This document shows, piece by piece, positions 1-8,728 of a stretch of 64,000 nt of DNA; position 1 is the stretch's first letter; every line of letters begins with the position of its first letter. Origin of the DNA: Methylomonas sp. LL1 (GTDB taxonomy: Bacteria > Pseudomonadota > Gammaproteobacteria > Methylococcales > Methylomonadaceae); contig NZ_CP064653.1 of assembly GCF_015711015.1 (NCBI RefSeq), positions 1,426,001 to 1,490,000 on the forward strand, in the 5' to 3' direction. The notes beneath the pieces are model-generated. The model was not told the origin of the DNA. It ran no database searches and was given only the letters and a program-made list of their open reading frames with translations. Position numbers and translations under genes: made by a program.

Positions 1-702
1 CGTGGTACCCAACACCACCGCCACAAATTGGGCCAGACTCGCCAACACCGCCATGTTTTGGGTGGCCAGCAATTGAGCCAGCAGCGCCAAGATACCGAAC
101 GGCGCCAGCCGCATAATCCAGCCCACCATGCTCAACATCAGTTCCAAACCTTCCTGCATTAACCGCAAAACATTGCGGTAACGTTCCCCTCCCACCACCA
201 ACGCAATCCCTAGCAACAAGGCAAACATCACAATCGCCAACACATTGCCTTGGGCCAGGGCCGCGAACGGATTGACGAACAACCCATGCAAAAAACCGGC
301 AATGAACTCGGCAAAACTCATCTGTTTGGCGGCAATATTCTGATTGGCGCCCTGGAACAAATCCAGGTTCAGGCCTTGACCGGGGTGAAACCAATTACCG
401 GCCAGCAAGGCTAATAAAATCGCCAAGCCCATCGACAATATAAAAAACCCCAGGGTTGATAGCCATACCCGATGCAATTGACTATGTTGGCGCAAATTGG
501 CGACGCCGACCACAATAGAGGTAAACACCAGCGGCACCAAGACCATTTTCAACAAGTCGATGAACAACGTGCCGATTAGACCGCAGAGATACAGGCCTTG
601 CTTCACGCCGCCGGCTTCGATCCCCATCCGCGCGAACAACAGCCCTAGCGCTAAACCCGCTATGCTACCAACAAAGATTTGAATATTTAACGAAAGTCGC
701 AC
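1..702 (-). CDS. Dicarboxylate/amino acid:cation symporter, C-terminal part missing
   Basis: Inner-membrane secondary transporter of the DAACS (GltP/DctA) family, which couples uptake of glutamate, aspartate or C4-dicarboxylates to H+ or Na+. I translated the minus strand from a GTG at 702. The reading is open to the window edge and gives about 234 residues, roughly half of a usual 400-450 residue protein. The N-terminus is a hydrophobic helix, followed by the family stretch LIGTLFIDLLKMVLVPLVF and further membrane helices. The GTG start is chosen because a GGGGGA purine run lies just upstream and no other in-frame start is near. The substrate cannot be told from this half. The gene is divergent from the YchJ-like gene. 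Confidence 0.85.
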   Translation of the reverse strand, partial: MRLSLNIQIFVGSIAGLALGLLFARMGIEAGGVKQGLYLCGLIGTLFIDLLKMVLVPLVFTSIVVGVANLRQHSQLHRVWLSTLGFFILSMGLAILLALLAGNWFHPGQGLNLDLFQGANQNIAAKQMSFAEFIAGFLHGLFVNPFAALAQGNVLAIVMFALLLGIALVVGGERYRNVLRLMQEGLELMLSMVGWIMRLAPFGILALLAQLLATQNMAVLASLAQFVAVVLGTT

Positions 703-783
703 GGTTCCCCCAGATGGGTTATGAAACAGTAAGTGGTGGATTGATTAGCCTGGAACGGCAGTCTTTCGGTAAAATCAGCCTCT

Positions 784-1269
784 ATGACTACGACGACTGA
801 CGAAATACAGGCTTGCTTGTGCGGTTCCGGCCTTGCCTATCCGGATTGCTGCGGACTATATCACAGCGGTAAACGACTTCCAGATACGGCGGAAGCATTG
901 ATGCGCTCGCGTTTTACCGCCTATGCGCGGCGAGACGCCGCTTATCTGCTGGCCAGCTGGAATGCGGGCAAACGTCCGGCTAGCCTAGACTTTTCCGAGG
1001 AAACCGCCCTATGGCACTCGTTGCAAATCATCAATTGCAAAAAAGGCGGCGTTACCAACAGCAAAGGGATCGTGGAATTTAAAGCGTTTTACAACCAGGA
1101 CGGGATTGAATATTTCATGCACGAAATCAGCCGCTTTGTAAAAACCGGCCAACGCTGGTTTTATCTGGATGGTGTCATCAAAGCCGCCGGCAAAACCGAG
1201 GCCGGTTCAAATACCGACGGAAATGCCTTATGCACCCATGGCGGCTGCAAGAAATTCAAGTCGGTTTAA
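784..1269 (+). CDS. YchJ/UPF0225 family SEC-C motif protein
   Basis: Small cytoplasmic protein of 161 residues in the YchJ family. The N-terminus has the family motif CLCGSGLAYPDCCG, followed by the MRSRFTAYARRD stretch near residues 40-51 and a central domain of the NTF2-like type. The C-terminus has an extra CTHGGCKKF cysteine motif, so both ends could bind zinc. The biochemical role of the family is not established. The stop codon overlaps the end of the convergent bcp gene by four bases. The upstream ribosome site is weak, so the ATG start is taken from the conserved N-terminal motif. Confidence 0.85.
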   Translation: MTTTTDEIQACLCGSGLAYPDCCGLYHSGKRLPDTAEALMRSRFTAYARRDAAYLLASWNAGKRPASLDFSEETALWHSLQIINCKKGGVTNSKGIVEFKAFYNQDGIEYFMHEISRFVKTGQRWFYLDGVIKAAGKTEAGSNTDGNALCTHGGCKKFKSV

Positions 1270-1733
1270 TCTTTCCGCAAAACATCTAAAACCTCTTCGA
1301 CGTGGGTTTTGACTTTTACCTTGCGCCATTCGTGAACCAGCACGCCGTTTTCATCGATTAAAAACGTGCTGCGTTCAATGCCACGCACCTGCTTGCCGTA
1401 CATGTTTTTCATCTTGATCACATCGAACAACTGGCACAATTGTTCGTCTTGATCCGACAACAAATCGAACGGAAACGCCTGCTTGTACTTAAAGCCCTCG
1501 TGCATCTTCACGCTATCGCGCGAAACACCCAAAACCGTCGCATTCAAATCGTCAAATTGCGAGATATGATCACGAAAGGCTTGTCCTTCTTGAGTGCAAC
1601 CCGGTGTGTTGTCCTTGGGATAAAAATACAAAACCAGTTTCCTGCCCTTAAAGTCGGCAAGTGACAGATGTTTATCGCCGGTCGCCGGTAGTTGAAAATC
1701 CGGAACGGCTTGGCCAATGGCTACAGTAGTCAT
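1266..1733 (-). CDS. bcp: Thioredoxin-dependent peroxiredoxin (BCP/PrxQ)
   Basis: Cytoplasmic thiol peroxidase that reduces hydrogen peroxide and organic hydroperoxides. The start is set at 1733, giving 155 residues beginning MTTVAIGQ; a longer reading to 1766 would run into gcvR. The peroxidatic Cys lies in DNTPGCTQEGQ. The usual resolving Cys five residues later is absent (Gln there). A later Cys in EQLCQLFDV could resolve instead, as in the alpha-3 subtype of PrxQ. The gene lies one base after the gcvR stop, and gcvR-bcp is also the order in E. coli, so the two are very likely co-transcribed. Confidence 0.93.
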   Translation of the reverse strand: MTTVAIGQAVPDFQLPATGDKHLSLADFKGRKLVLYFYPKDNTPGCTQEGQAFRDHISQFDDLNATVLGVSRDSVKMHEGFKYKQAFPFDLLSDQDEQLCQLFDVIKMKNMYGKQVRGIERSTFLIDENGVLVHEWRKVKVKTHVEEVLDVLRKD

Positions 1734-1734
1734 A

Positions 1735-2268
1735 TTAACGTTTGATGGGTTCAAGGATGGCGTCAATGTTCAGGCTGTCGCAGAAATCCAAAAATTCCTC
1801 GCGTAGCGACAAAATACGTACATCGGGAGGCACCAGCAGTGTGAAACGGGTGGAAAATATCTGATTTTTGAACAGCATCGCCGGATGCAGACTGGCACTG
1901 ATCTCATCGATGATGATGCCGCGCGCCAATAAAAAAGAGGTCAATTCGAACAGCAAGTCTTTTTTATCCATCGAAATCGTTTCCAGAGTATAAGGCACCC
2001 CCTCCTCCACGGTAGGCGGCGGGTCAAACTCCTGTGGACGCAACAAACTGATCTGAACTTGAAACCGGTTGCGGATCGCATCCAGCAAGCCTTCCAGTTT
2101 GGCGACATAATTCCAGTTGCCATCGATCAAAATATAAGCCGAGGTAATCTCGGTCAGATTAGAAGTACGAAGTTCCACCACGCTGCACTGGCAGGTGCTG
2201 ATCGCCGAAAGAATTTCCGCGATAAAACCATCGGCTTTATTTCCCAAAATGCTGATTGCAAGCTGCAT
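1735..2268 (-). CDS. gcvR: Glycine cleavage system regulator GcvR (two ACT domains)
   Basis: 177-residue protein with two tandem ACT domains (about residues 2-80 and 90-175), as in GcvR, which represses the glycine cleavage operon by binding the activator GcvA when glycine is low. The first beta-alpha unit is MQLAISILGNKADGFIAEIL; the second begins near YTLETISMDKKDLLFELTS. No DNA-binding domain is seen, which fits GcvR. Adjacent bcp supports the call. A general ACT-domain protein of unknown ligand is the alternative. Confidence 0.85.
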   Translation of the reverse strand: MQLAISILGNKADGFIAEILSAISTCQCSVVELRTSNLTEITSAYILIDGNWNYVAKLEGLLDAIRNRFQVQISLLRPQEFDPPPTVEEGVPYTLETISMDKKDLLFELTSFLLARGIIIDEISASLHPAMLFKNQIFSTRFTLLVPPDVRILSLREEFLDFCDSLNIDAILEPIKR

Positions 2269-2423
2269 AAAATTTGCCCTTAAATTTGATCTGGAAGTTT
2301 AGCATCATTCTAATCGATAGTTCCAGGTAAAGCCTTTGCCCAAACACTGAATTGTCCGGACATTATCATGCATTGTCCCATCCCAGCCACCTCGGTTTTA
2401 TTCTACTGTGCCAACTCCATCTA

Positions 2424-3536
2424 TAGATACGGCCCCATGAAGTTTGAACTAAGGCGTTCATTGATTGTCTTGATGGCATGGATAAAGAAGACGCAAGATA
2501 TCAAACACTGGCGCAACTGCATGAAAGGCGAAAGCAGGTCGTGCGATTGCATAATAAAGGCATCAAGATCATGGCCATTGTCGGCTTGACGGGCCTGACC
2601 TATCCGACGGTCAGGCGAACGTTGGATTTGTATCAGCAAGGTGGTTGGCGAGCGATAAGTCCGACGAGCCGGGGCCGAGAAAAAGGCCAAGGTCGCATGC
2701 TAAACGCTGAGCAAGAACAGCAGATTCAGCGAGCCATCATCGACAAACGCCCGGAACAATTGAAAATGGATTTCTGTTTATGGAGCCGGGCCGCCGTGAT
2801 GCAACTCATTGAACAGGAATATGGGATAAAACTGCCGGTGAGAACCGTGGGCAAATATCTGGCCCGCTGGGGGTTTACGCCGCAAAAACCCATCAAAAAG
2901 GCTTACGAACAACGCCCTGAAGCGGTTCAGGCTTGGCTGAATGAACAGTATCCCGCCATTGCGGCCAAGGCAAAAGCCGAAGGCGGCGAAATTCACTGGG
3001 GCGATGAAACCGCATTGACCAACACCGATGTGCGAGGCAGAAGCTATGCGCCAGCAGGACAGACTCCGGTGACTTATGCGCCAGGCGGCAAACGCGAAAA
3101 ACTCTCCATGATTGCCACCGTCACCAATCAAGGAAAAACCCGTTGGATGATCATTGACGAAGCCTTCAACGCCGACAAACTCATCGAATTCCTTCAGGCG
3201 CTGATCAAGGATGCCGGCAAAAAAGTCTTTCTGATCGTCGATAACCTGCGCGTCCATCATGCCAAGCCGGTCAAGGCTTGGTTGGCAGAACACAGCCACC
3301 AAATCGAAATGTTTTATTTACCCAGCTATAGCCCGGAACTGAATCCAGAAGAACGCTTGAATGCCGATCTGAAGCAGGCGATGGGCAAAAAAGTCCCGGT
3401 CAGAACCAAAGCCAAATTGCGCGATGCCGCGAATGAACACATGGTGCGATTAGAACAATCCCCTGATAGGGTTCGGAGTTTCTTTCAGGATCAACCGGTG
3501 AAGTATGCCGCTTAAAACTTCATGGGGCCGGATCAA
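2424..3536 (+). mobile_element. IS630-family insertion sequence, apparently complete
   Basis: About 1.1 kb element with one transposase gene. The ends are imperfect inverted repeats: the left end contains CGGCCCCATGAAGTTT (2430-2445) and the right end its complement (3515-3530), with weaker similarity outward through a GAT. A TA dinucleotide lies directly outside each proposed end (2422-2423 and 3537-3538), fitting the TA target duplication of IS630/Tc1 elements. The exact outer boundary is uncertain by a few bases. It sits between gcvR and the TonB receptor, about 70 bp upstream of the first ModE-like operator. Confidence 0.85.
2478..3515 (+). CDS. IS630-family transposase
   Basis: 345 residues, full length for the family. 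The N-terminal third has helix-turn-helix character (LHNKGIKIMAIVGLTGLTYP). The DDE catalytic core is visible as the first Asp in IHWGDETALT, the second in FLIVDNLRVHHA, and the Glu in SPELNPEERLN. The frame is intact and no key residue is missing, so the enzyme could be active. It carries out cut-and-paste transposition into TA sites. Only transposase is encoded in the element. Confidence 0.95.
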   Translation: MDKEDARYQTLAQLHERRKQVVRLHNKGIKIMAIVGLTGLTYPTVRRTLDLYQQGGWRAISPTSRGREKGQGRMLNAEQEQQIQRAIIDKRPEQLKMDFCLWSRAAVMQLIEQEYGIKLPVRTVGKYLARWGFTPQKPIKKAYEQRPEAVQAWLNEQYPAIAAKAKAEGGEIHWGDETALTNTDVRGRSYAPAGQTPVTYAPGGKREKLSMIATVTNQGKTRWMIIDEAFNADKLIEFLQALIKDAGKKVFLIVDNLRVHHAKPVKAWLAEHSHQIEMFYLPSYSPELNPEERLNADLKQAMGKKVPVRTKAKLRDAANEHMVRLEQSPDRVRSFFQDQPVKYAA

Positions 3537-3606
3537 TAATTGAACTACTGATCGAAAAGACATCGAAAAAATATTATTTCTCATGGGGGAATAAGCTGTT
3601 TCCCAT

Positions 3607-3634
3607 ATCGTTATTTACTTGCATGCATAACGAT
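3607..3634. promoter_or_regulatory. ModE-box-like palindromic operator upstream of the TonB receptor
   Basis: Perfect inverted repeat ATCGTTAT (3607-3614) and ATAACGAT (3627-3634) separated by 12 bases. CGTTAT and ATAACG at a 12-base spacing is, from memory, the geometry of the E. coli modA operator bound by molybdate-loaded ModE. The 24-base core agrees at 19 positions with the site at 8604-8627. It lies about 155 bp before the receptor start. No modE gene is in the window, so the regulator is inferred. Confidence 0.55.
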
Positions 3635-3789
3635 TTAAACTAAGCCTGCCTTTTGCCAGACCTGTCCAGAACATGTCTGTTCACTTAACCCATAACCGGC
3701 AATGCGAAAACATCGGTTCATATCAAGACCAACCTGGTCAGGATAGTGAGCTTGTGATCCCGCATATCCGAACCAATAGCAGGTAAATC

Positions 3790-5784
3790 ATGCATACGCG
3801 CAGTCTATTTTTGACGATGGCTGTATTGTCGCGGTCGATATTCGCCGATGACGACGTTTTTGAACTCGGTGTCATCGAAATCGATGCCAAAATCGACCGA
3901 CAACAATTTTCCGATAAAGAAACACTTAGCGCCGAGGATATCGGCCGCAACAACCGTAACGACGTGGCGTCTGCCCTCAACCTGTTACCCGGCGTCTCGG
4001 TGCAAAATCTGGGGGCGCGCAACGAACGGCTGATCTATGTTCGCGGCTTCAACTCCCGGCAAGTGCCGCTGTTTATCGACGGCATTCCGGTCTATGTGCC
4101 TTACGACGGCAATGTCGATCTGAACCGCTTTACCACTTTCGACATCGGCCAGATCGATGTCAGCAAGGGCAACGCTTCGGTGTTGTATGGCCCCAACACC
4201 CTAGGCGGCAGCGTCAATCTGGTCAGCCGGCGTCCAAGCAAGCCGTTCGAAGCCAAGCTGACGACCGGCATGGGCATGGATTCCGAGTTTGATGCCAATT
4301 ACTATCAGACCGCGCTGAATTTCGGCGCCAATCAGGGCTCGTGGTATCTGCAGGGCGGCGCTTCGTATCTGGACCGGCAGTTCTGGCGCCTGTCCGACGA
4401 CTTCAAGCCGACGGCCAGCGAGGATGGCGGCATCCGCGAAAACTCCGGTAACACCGATTACAAAGGCAACATCAAACTAGGTTTGACCCCCAACGACAGC
4501 GACGAATACACGATCACTTACAGTAACCAGAGCGGCCGCAAGGATACGCCGCCCTATGCCGGCACGGATACCACCGTTACCCCGCGTTACTGGCGCTGGC
4601 CGTATTGGGACAAGGAGAGTGTGTACTTCCTGTCCCGAACCGAGTTTGGCGACGTGCATAGCGTCAAATTGCGCGCTTACCACGACAAGTTTCGCAACAG
4701 CCTTAAGTCTTACGACAACGCCGGTTACAGCAACATTACTCGGCCCTATGCCTTCGACAGCCATTATGACGATTACACCTTCGGCGGCGGCCTGGAATAT
4801 GGCAATACCTGGCTGGCCCGCAACGAATTCAAACTGACTTTGAGCTACAAGCAGGACGTGCATCGCGAAGTCAACAACACCAACCTGCCGCAGCAACGGT
4901 TCGCCGACGAACTGTTTTCCTATGCGATCGAAAACAGCTATACGCCGAGCGATACGCTGAAGTTTGTGGTCGGCACCAGTTACGAACAACAGCGTCAGTT
5001 GCAAGCGCAAAACTTAATCAACAACCAGCTGGTATCCTTCCCGCTCAGCGACACCAAAGATGCCTACAACATCCAGGGCAGCGCCTTTTACCGTATCGTC
5101 GACGATCTGCAACTGCACGCCAGCCTGGCCCGCAAGACCCGATTTCCGACCATCAAGGACCGCTATTCTTACCGCCTAGGAACGGCGCTTCCCAACCCGA
5201 GTTTGGCACCGGAAAGCGCGTTGAATTACGAGCTGGGCTTCGACGACAAAGCCTTCGGCCGCGTGGATTACGGCGCCAACCTGTTTTTCAGCCAGATCGA
5301 CGACACCATCGAAAGCGTCACCCTGCCCAACAGCAGTTGCAGCCGTCCGCCATGCTCGCAATTGCAGAATATCGGCCAGCAGGAAAATCTGGGCTTGGAG
5401 CTGTTCGCCACCGCGCAAATCAACGATCAATGGCGAGCTCATGCCAACTACACCTGGCTGGACCGCAACAACATCAGCAATCCTGGCATTTATCCGCTGG
5501 ACACGCCCAAACACAAGATCTTTACCTATCTGGAATATCAGCCTGTTCAATATCTGCGTCTGCTGGCCAGCACCGAATACAACGACAAACGCTACAGCAA
5601 CACCACCGGCACCCGGGTAGCAAAAAATTTTTTGATCGGCAACCTGAAGGCCACCTTCATCGCCAACAAACAACTGAACGCCGAATTCGGCGTCAACAAC
5701 GTCGCCGATCAGAACTTCGCCTACGAGGAAGGATTCCCCGAGCCAGGCCGCAACTACTTCGCCAACCTCAACCTTAGTTATTAA
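3790..5784 (+). CDS. TonB-dependent outer-membrane receptor, possibly for Mo/W or a metal chelate
   Basis: 664-residue outer-membrane receptor that takes up a scarce ligand using TonB-ExbBD energy. A short signal peptide (MHTRSLFLTMAVLSRSIFA) is followed by a TonB-box-like FELGVIEI, a plug domain (about 45-160, with LPGVSVQNLGARNERLIYVRGF and the YGPNTLGGSVNL motif) and a 22-strand-type barrel with the ESALNYELGF signature, ending in Tyr. Start: the ATG at 3790 follows AGCAGG, with an in-frame stop just upstream. It is the first gene of a unit with a solute-binding protein and a di-haem protein, and stands behind a ModE-like operator. The ligand is inferred from context; an iron siderophore remains possible. 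Confidence 0.93.
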   Translation: MHTRSLFLTMAVLSRSIFADDDVFELGVIEIDAKIDRQQFSDKETLSAEDIGRNNRNDVASALNLLPGVSVQNLGARNERLIYVRGFNSRQVPLFIDGIPVYVPYDGNVDLNRFTTFDIGQIDVSKGNASVLYGPNTLGGSVNLVSRRPSKPFEAKLTTGMGMDSEFDANYYQTALNFGANQGSWYLQGGASYLDRQFWRLSDDFKPTASEDGGIRENSGNTDYKGNIKLGLTPNDSDEYTITYSNQSGRKDTPPYAGTDTTVTPRYWRWPYWDKESVYFLSRTEFGDVHSVKLRAYHDKFRNSLKSYDNAGYSNITRPYAFDSHYDDYTFGGGLEYGNTWLARNEFKLTLSYKQDVHREVNNTNLPQQRFADELFSYAIENSYTPSDTLKFVVGTSYEQQRQLQAQNLINNQLVSFPLSDTKDAYNIQGSAFYRIVDDLQLHASLARKTRFPTIKDRYSYRLGTALPNPSLAPESALNYELGFDDKAFGRVDYGANLFFSQIDDTIESVTLPNSSCSRPPCSQLQNIGQQENLGLELFATAQINDQWRAHANYTWLDRNNISNPGIYPLDTPKHKIFTYLEYQPVQYLRLLASTEYNDKRYSNTTGTRVAKNFLIGNLKATFIANKQLNAEFGVNNVADQNFAYEEGFPEPGRNYFANLNLSY

Positions 5785-5801
5785 GCCGCTGGATACCAAC
5801 C

Positions 5802-7097
5802 ATGAAAAACTTGCAACTATTGATCGCCCTGATCCTGGGCCTGACTGCTTATCCTGCCCTTGCCAAGGAAAAATTGACGGTATTGACCGCGTTTCACGAA
5901 GAGGTGGTATCAAGATTCGAAACTGCCTTCGAGCAGCAAAATCCCGACATCGACCTGCAAATCCTGTGGCGCATGCCGCACGATGCGCAACCTTACCTTA
6001 GCCAGCCCCAACAAGGCGGCGTCGATGTCTATTGGTCGGCCGCGCAACAGAACTTCAATGTGTTAAAACAGCAGGGCGCCTGGCAAAAACTTGGCATAGA
6101 CCGTAGCGGATTGGCCGACCGTCTCGGCGCGATGCCTCTGTCCGATCCGGAAGGCACTTTTTGCGTCAGCGAGATGGCCGGCTACGGCTTCGCGGTGAAT
6201 CCGGCTTATCTGCAAAAACACGGCCTGCCGCTGCCCAAGACCTGGCTGGACTTGGCCGATGCCCGCTACCAAGGACATTTGGCCCTGCCGGTGCCGTCCA
6301 AGGTCGGCTTCGCGCCGATGATGATAGACAGCGTCTTGCGGCAATATGGTTGGGAGCAAGGCTGGGCGGTGTTGGCCGGCATCGCCGCAAACGCCCGCCT
6401 GGTGGAATCCGGCGCGACGTTCATCACCGACATCATCGGCTCCGGCGAGCGCGGTATCGGCCCGGCGATCGACTTTTTCACGGCTTCGGCCATCGCCAAC
6501 GGCGCGCCGCTGCAATTCGTCTATCCCGAGCCGACCGCTTATTCGCCGGCGCATGTCGCCATTACCGCCGCCAGCCAGCATACCGAAGCGGCCAGACGTT
6601 TCGTCAGCTTCGTGTTGTCGGATTCCGGCCAGAAAATACTGTTTCATCCGGATATCCGCAAATTGCCGGCGCGCCCCGGCGTTTATAAAGATAAGCCCGA
6701 CGGCTATTTCGACCCCTTCGCCGCCTCGGCCGAGCATCCGGTGGTTTACGACCCCAACGGCGCAATACAGCGCTTGGCCTTGAACAATGCTTTGTTCGAC
6801 CGGCTGTTCAGCGATCATCTGCAACGCCTGCAGAATCTCTGGCTCGGTTTGCGAAAGCAGGAACAACATGCCGATGCTGCTAAGGCGGCCCGGCTCTTGA
6901 AGCTTCGCCAATTGTTGACGGCGCCGCCCATCGCTGCGGCCAAGGCTCAAGAACCGGAACTGCAAAAGCTGTTCGCCCGCCGCGCCAACGACACCCAAGC
7001 CGAAGCAGAAGCCAAGTCTCTCGAACAAGCCTGGGCCAAGGACATCGAGCAGCGTTATGCCGAAGCCGAAAAGCTGCTGCTGGAGCTGGAACGATGA
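5802..7097 (+). CDS. Periplasmic iron-type solute-binding protein with helical C-terminal extension
   Basis: 431 residues. The signal peptide MKNLQLLIALILGLTAYPALA precedes a type 2 periplasmic binding fold (about 25-320) resembling Fe3+-type (FbpA/AfuA) or PgtC-like binding proteins: LTVLTAFHEEVVSRFETAFE at the start, then the GYGFAVNPAYLQ and PLPKTWLDLADARYQGHLALP landmarks. From about residue 325 an Ala/Glu/Lys-rich, coiled-coil-prone tail runs to the end, beyond the usual family length. No ABC permease or ATPase is adjacent. It lies 17 bp after the TonB receptor and overlaps the di-haem gene, so it may receive the receptor's ligand, or act as a PgtC-like sensor. That role is inference. 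Confidence 0.8.
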   Translation: MKNLQLLIALILGLTAYPALAKEKLTVLTAFHEEVVSRFETAFEQQNPDIDLQILWRMPHDAQPYLSQPQQGGVDVYWSAAQQNFNVLKQQGAWQKLGIDRSGLADRLGAMPLSDPEGTFCVSEMAGYGFAVNPAYLQKHGLPLPKTWLDLADARYQGHLALPVPSKVGFAPMMIDSVLRQYGWEQGWAVLAGIAANARLVESGATFITDIIGSGERGIGPAIDFFTASAIANGAPLQFVYPEPTAYSPAHVAITAASQHTEAARRFVSFVLSDSGQKILFHPDIRKLPARPGVYKDKPDGYFDPFAASAEHPVVYDPNGAIQRLALNNALFDRLFSDHLQRLQNLWLGLRKQEQHADAAKAARLLKLRQLLTAPPIAAAKAQEPELQKLFARRANDTQAEAEAKSLEQAWAKDIEQRYAEAEKLLLELER

Positions 7098-8449
7098 ACG
7101 CGCGACTGCCTCATCTGTTGTTGAGCTTGAGCTGTTGCCTGGCCGGCCCGCCGCTGGCTCAAGCCGAAACCGGTTTCGAAATCGCCGATGCCAGCCGGGA
7201 AGCCTACTCGCGAATTCATCCGGACCTACCCAAGGCAAAATCGGATGAAGTTTTTCGCGGACGCAGCCTGTTCCGGCAAAGCTGGGTGATTCCACCGGCC
7301 AAGGACATCGAGATCGCAGGGCTTGGCCCGCTGTATAACCAGATTTCCTGTCTGTCCTGTCATCCCAAAAACGGCCGAGGCCAGCCGCCGGAATCACCGC
7401 AACAAGCCATGCGTTCCATGCTGATACGTTTGAGCCTGCCCGGAGAGGATGAGCATGGCGGACCTTTGCCACATCCGGTGTATGGCGGCCAATTGAACGA
7501 ACAAGGCATACCCGGAGTGCCGGGCGAAGGGCGCGTCAGCGTCGATTATCGCGAGGAAACAATCAAGCTGGCGGACGGCGAATCGGTAAAGTTAAGGAAG
7601 CCTGTCTACGCCTTTGTCGATCCGCAATACGGCAAACTTCCCGCCGACATTCTTTATTCCCCGCGCGTCGGGCCTTCGGTTTTCGGTCTCGGTTTATTGG
7701 AAGCCATCGATGAACAAACCATCCGCCGATTGGCCGAAGACGGCAAACGCCAAGGTTTGCAAGGCCATCCCAATCTGGTCTGGGATGCCGAGCGGCAGCG
7801 CAGCATCATAGGCCGCTTCGGCCTGAAAGCCAACGTCGCCAGCCTCAAACAACAGATCGCCGGGGCATTCATCGGCGACATGGGCATCACCTCATCGCTG
7901 CACCGCCAAGAAAATTGCGGCGCCGCGCAAACCGCCTGCAAACAGGCGCCGTCGGCCCGGCAGCCGGAATTGAGCGATGCGCAGCTCGACGCGGTATTGC
8001 TGTATCTGCGTCTACTGCAAGTCCCGGCGCGGCGTAACAGTGATGAGTCCAACGTCAGCCAGGGTGAAAAGCTGTTTACAGAAATCGGCTGCGGGACCTG
8101 CCACACGCCGACACTGATCACCGGAGACTTTCCGGAACTACCGATACTGTCCAAACAAACCATACACCCCTACACCGATTTGTTGGTGCACGACATGGGC
8201 GAAGGCTTGGCCGATGGCCGGCCGGACTTTCAGGCCGGTGGCAAGGAATGGCGCACGCCGCCCTTGTGGGGCATAGGTCTGGTCGAGCGCATCAACGAAC
8301 ACAGCTATTTTCTGCACGACGGCCGCGCCCGCAATCTTGCCGAAGCGGTGCTGTGGCACGGCGGCGAAGCCTTGCCGAGTAAACAACGATTTGCGGATTT
8401 ACCCGCCGGCAAACGGCAATCGCTGATTCGCTTCTTGGAATCGTTATGA
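7094..8449 (+). CDS. Di-haem oxidoreductase of the DHOR (DUF1111) family
   Basis: 451 residues, exported by an N-terminal signal (cleavage probably after ...GPPLAQA). Two c-type haem sites are visible: CLSCH at residues 86-90 and CGTCH at 333-337. The family landmarks GLGPLYNQISC, VGPSVFGLGLLEAI and the C-terminal FLHDGRARNLAEAVLWHGGEA fit DHOR proteins, distant relatives of bacterial di-haem peroxidases and MauG. Its ATG overlaps the preceding stop by four bases, so translation is coupled with the solute-binding protein. It would act in the periplasm, perhaps changing the redox state of a metal or chelator, which is speculative. Confidence 0.88.
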   Translation: MNARLPHLLLSLSCCLAGPPLAQAETGFEIADASREAYSRIHPDLPKAKSDEVFRGRSLFRQSWVIPPAKDIEIAGLGPLYNQISCLSCHPKNGRGQPPESPQQAMRSMLIRLSLPGEDEHGGPLPHPVYGGQLNEQGIPGVPGEGRVSVDYREETIKLADGESVKLRKPVYAFVDPQYGKLPADILYSPRVGPSVFGLGLLEAIDEQTIRRLAEDGKRQGLQGHPNLVWDAERQRSIIGRFGLKANVASLKQQIAGAFIGDMGITSSLHRQENCGAAQTACKQAPSARQPELSDAQLDAVLLYLRLLQVPARRNSDESNVSQGEKLFTEIGCGTCHTPTLITGDFPELPILSKQTIHPYTDLLVHDMGEGLADGRPDFQAGGKEWRTPPLWGIGLVERINEHSYFLHDGRARNLAEAVLWHGGEALPSKQRFADLPAGKRQSLIRFLESL

Positions 8450-8603
8450 CGCACAGTCGCTATACCTACATAACATAACGAAATGTCCGAAACACAACAT
8501 TGTTTATGGCTTGGCATAACAACAATAAACAAAACAATTCAATAACATAACAGCACATCCGACAACTGGCGCGTCTATTGCTTAATAGCAATTACCATTG
8601 TCG

Positions 8604-8627
8604 CGTTATATACTTAAATGCGTAGCG
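8604..8627. promoter_or_regulatory. Second ModE-box-like operator, upstream of the outer-membrane barrel gene
   Basis: CGTTAT (8604-8609), 12-base spacer, GTAGCG (8622-8627). The left half is a full match to the ModE-type arm and continues TATAT; the right half is weaker. It agrees with 19 of 24 positions of the operator at 3609-3632, including shared spacer bases (ACTT and ATGC). That goes beyond simple dyad symmetry. It lies about 100 bp before the start at 8729, inside the 279-bp gap after the DHOR gene. Confidence 0.5.
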
Positions 8628-8728
8628 AATTAAACCGGAGTTATCTTTTTAATCTATCCGAATCAGTTCAGTACGCGTCGACGCGCCAATGCCGGTGACA
8701 ACTCCATACTTGCGATTATAGGTAATCG

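Noticed and set aside
6063-7472. 469-codon minus-strand frame opposite the binding-protein gene
   Set aside because: Shadow of a GC-rich coding strand; the plus-strand protein has a signal peptide and family motifs.
8458-8480. Possible third ModE-like site (CGCTAT ... ATAACG) after the DHOR gene
   Set aside because: The half-site spacing is 11, not 12, and it does not align with the other two operators; kept only as a weak possibility.
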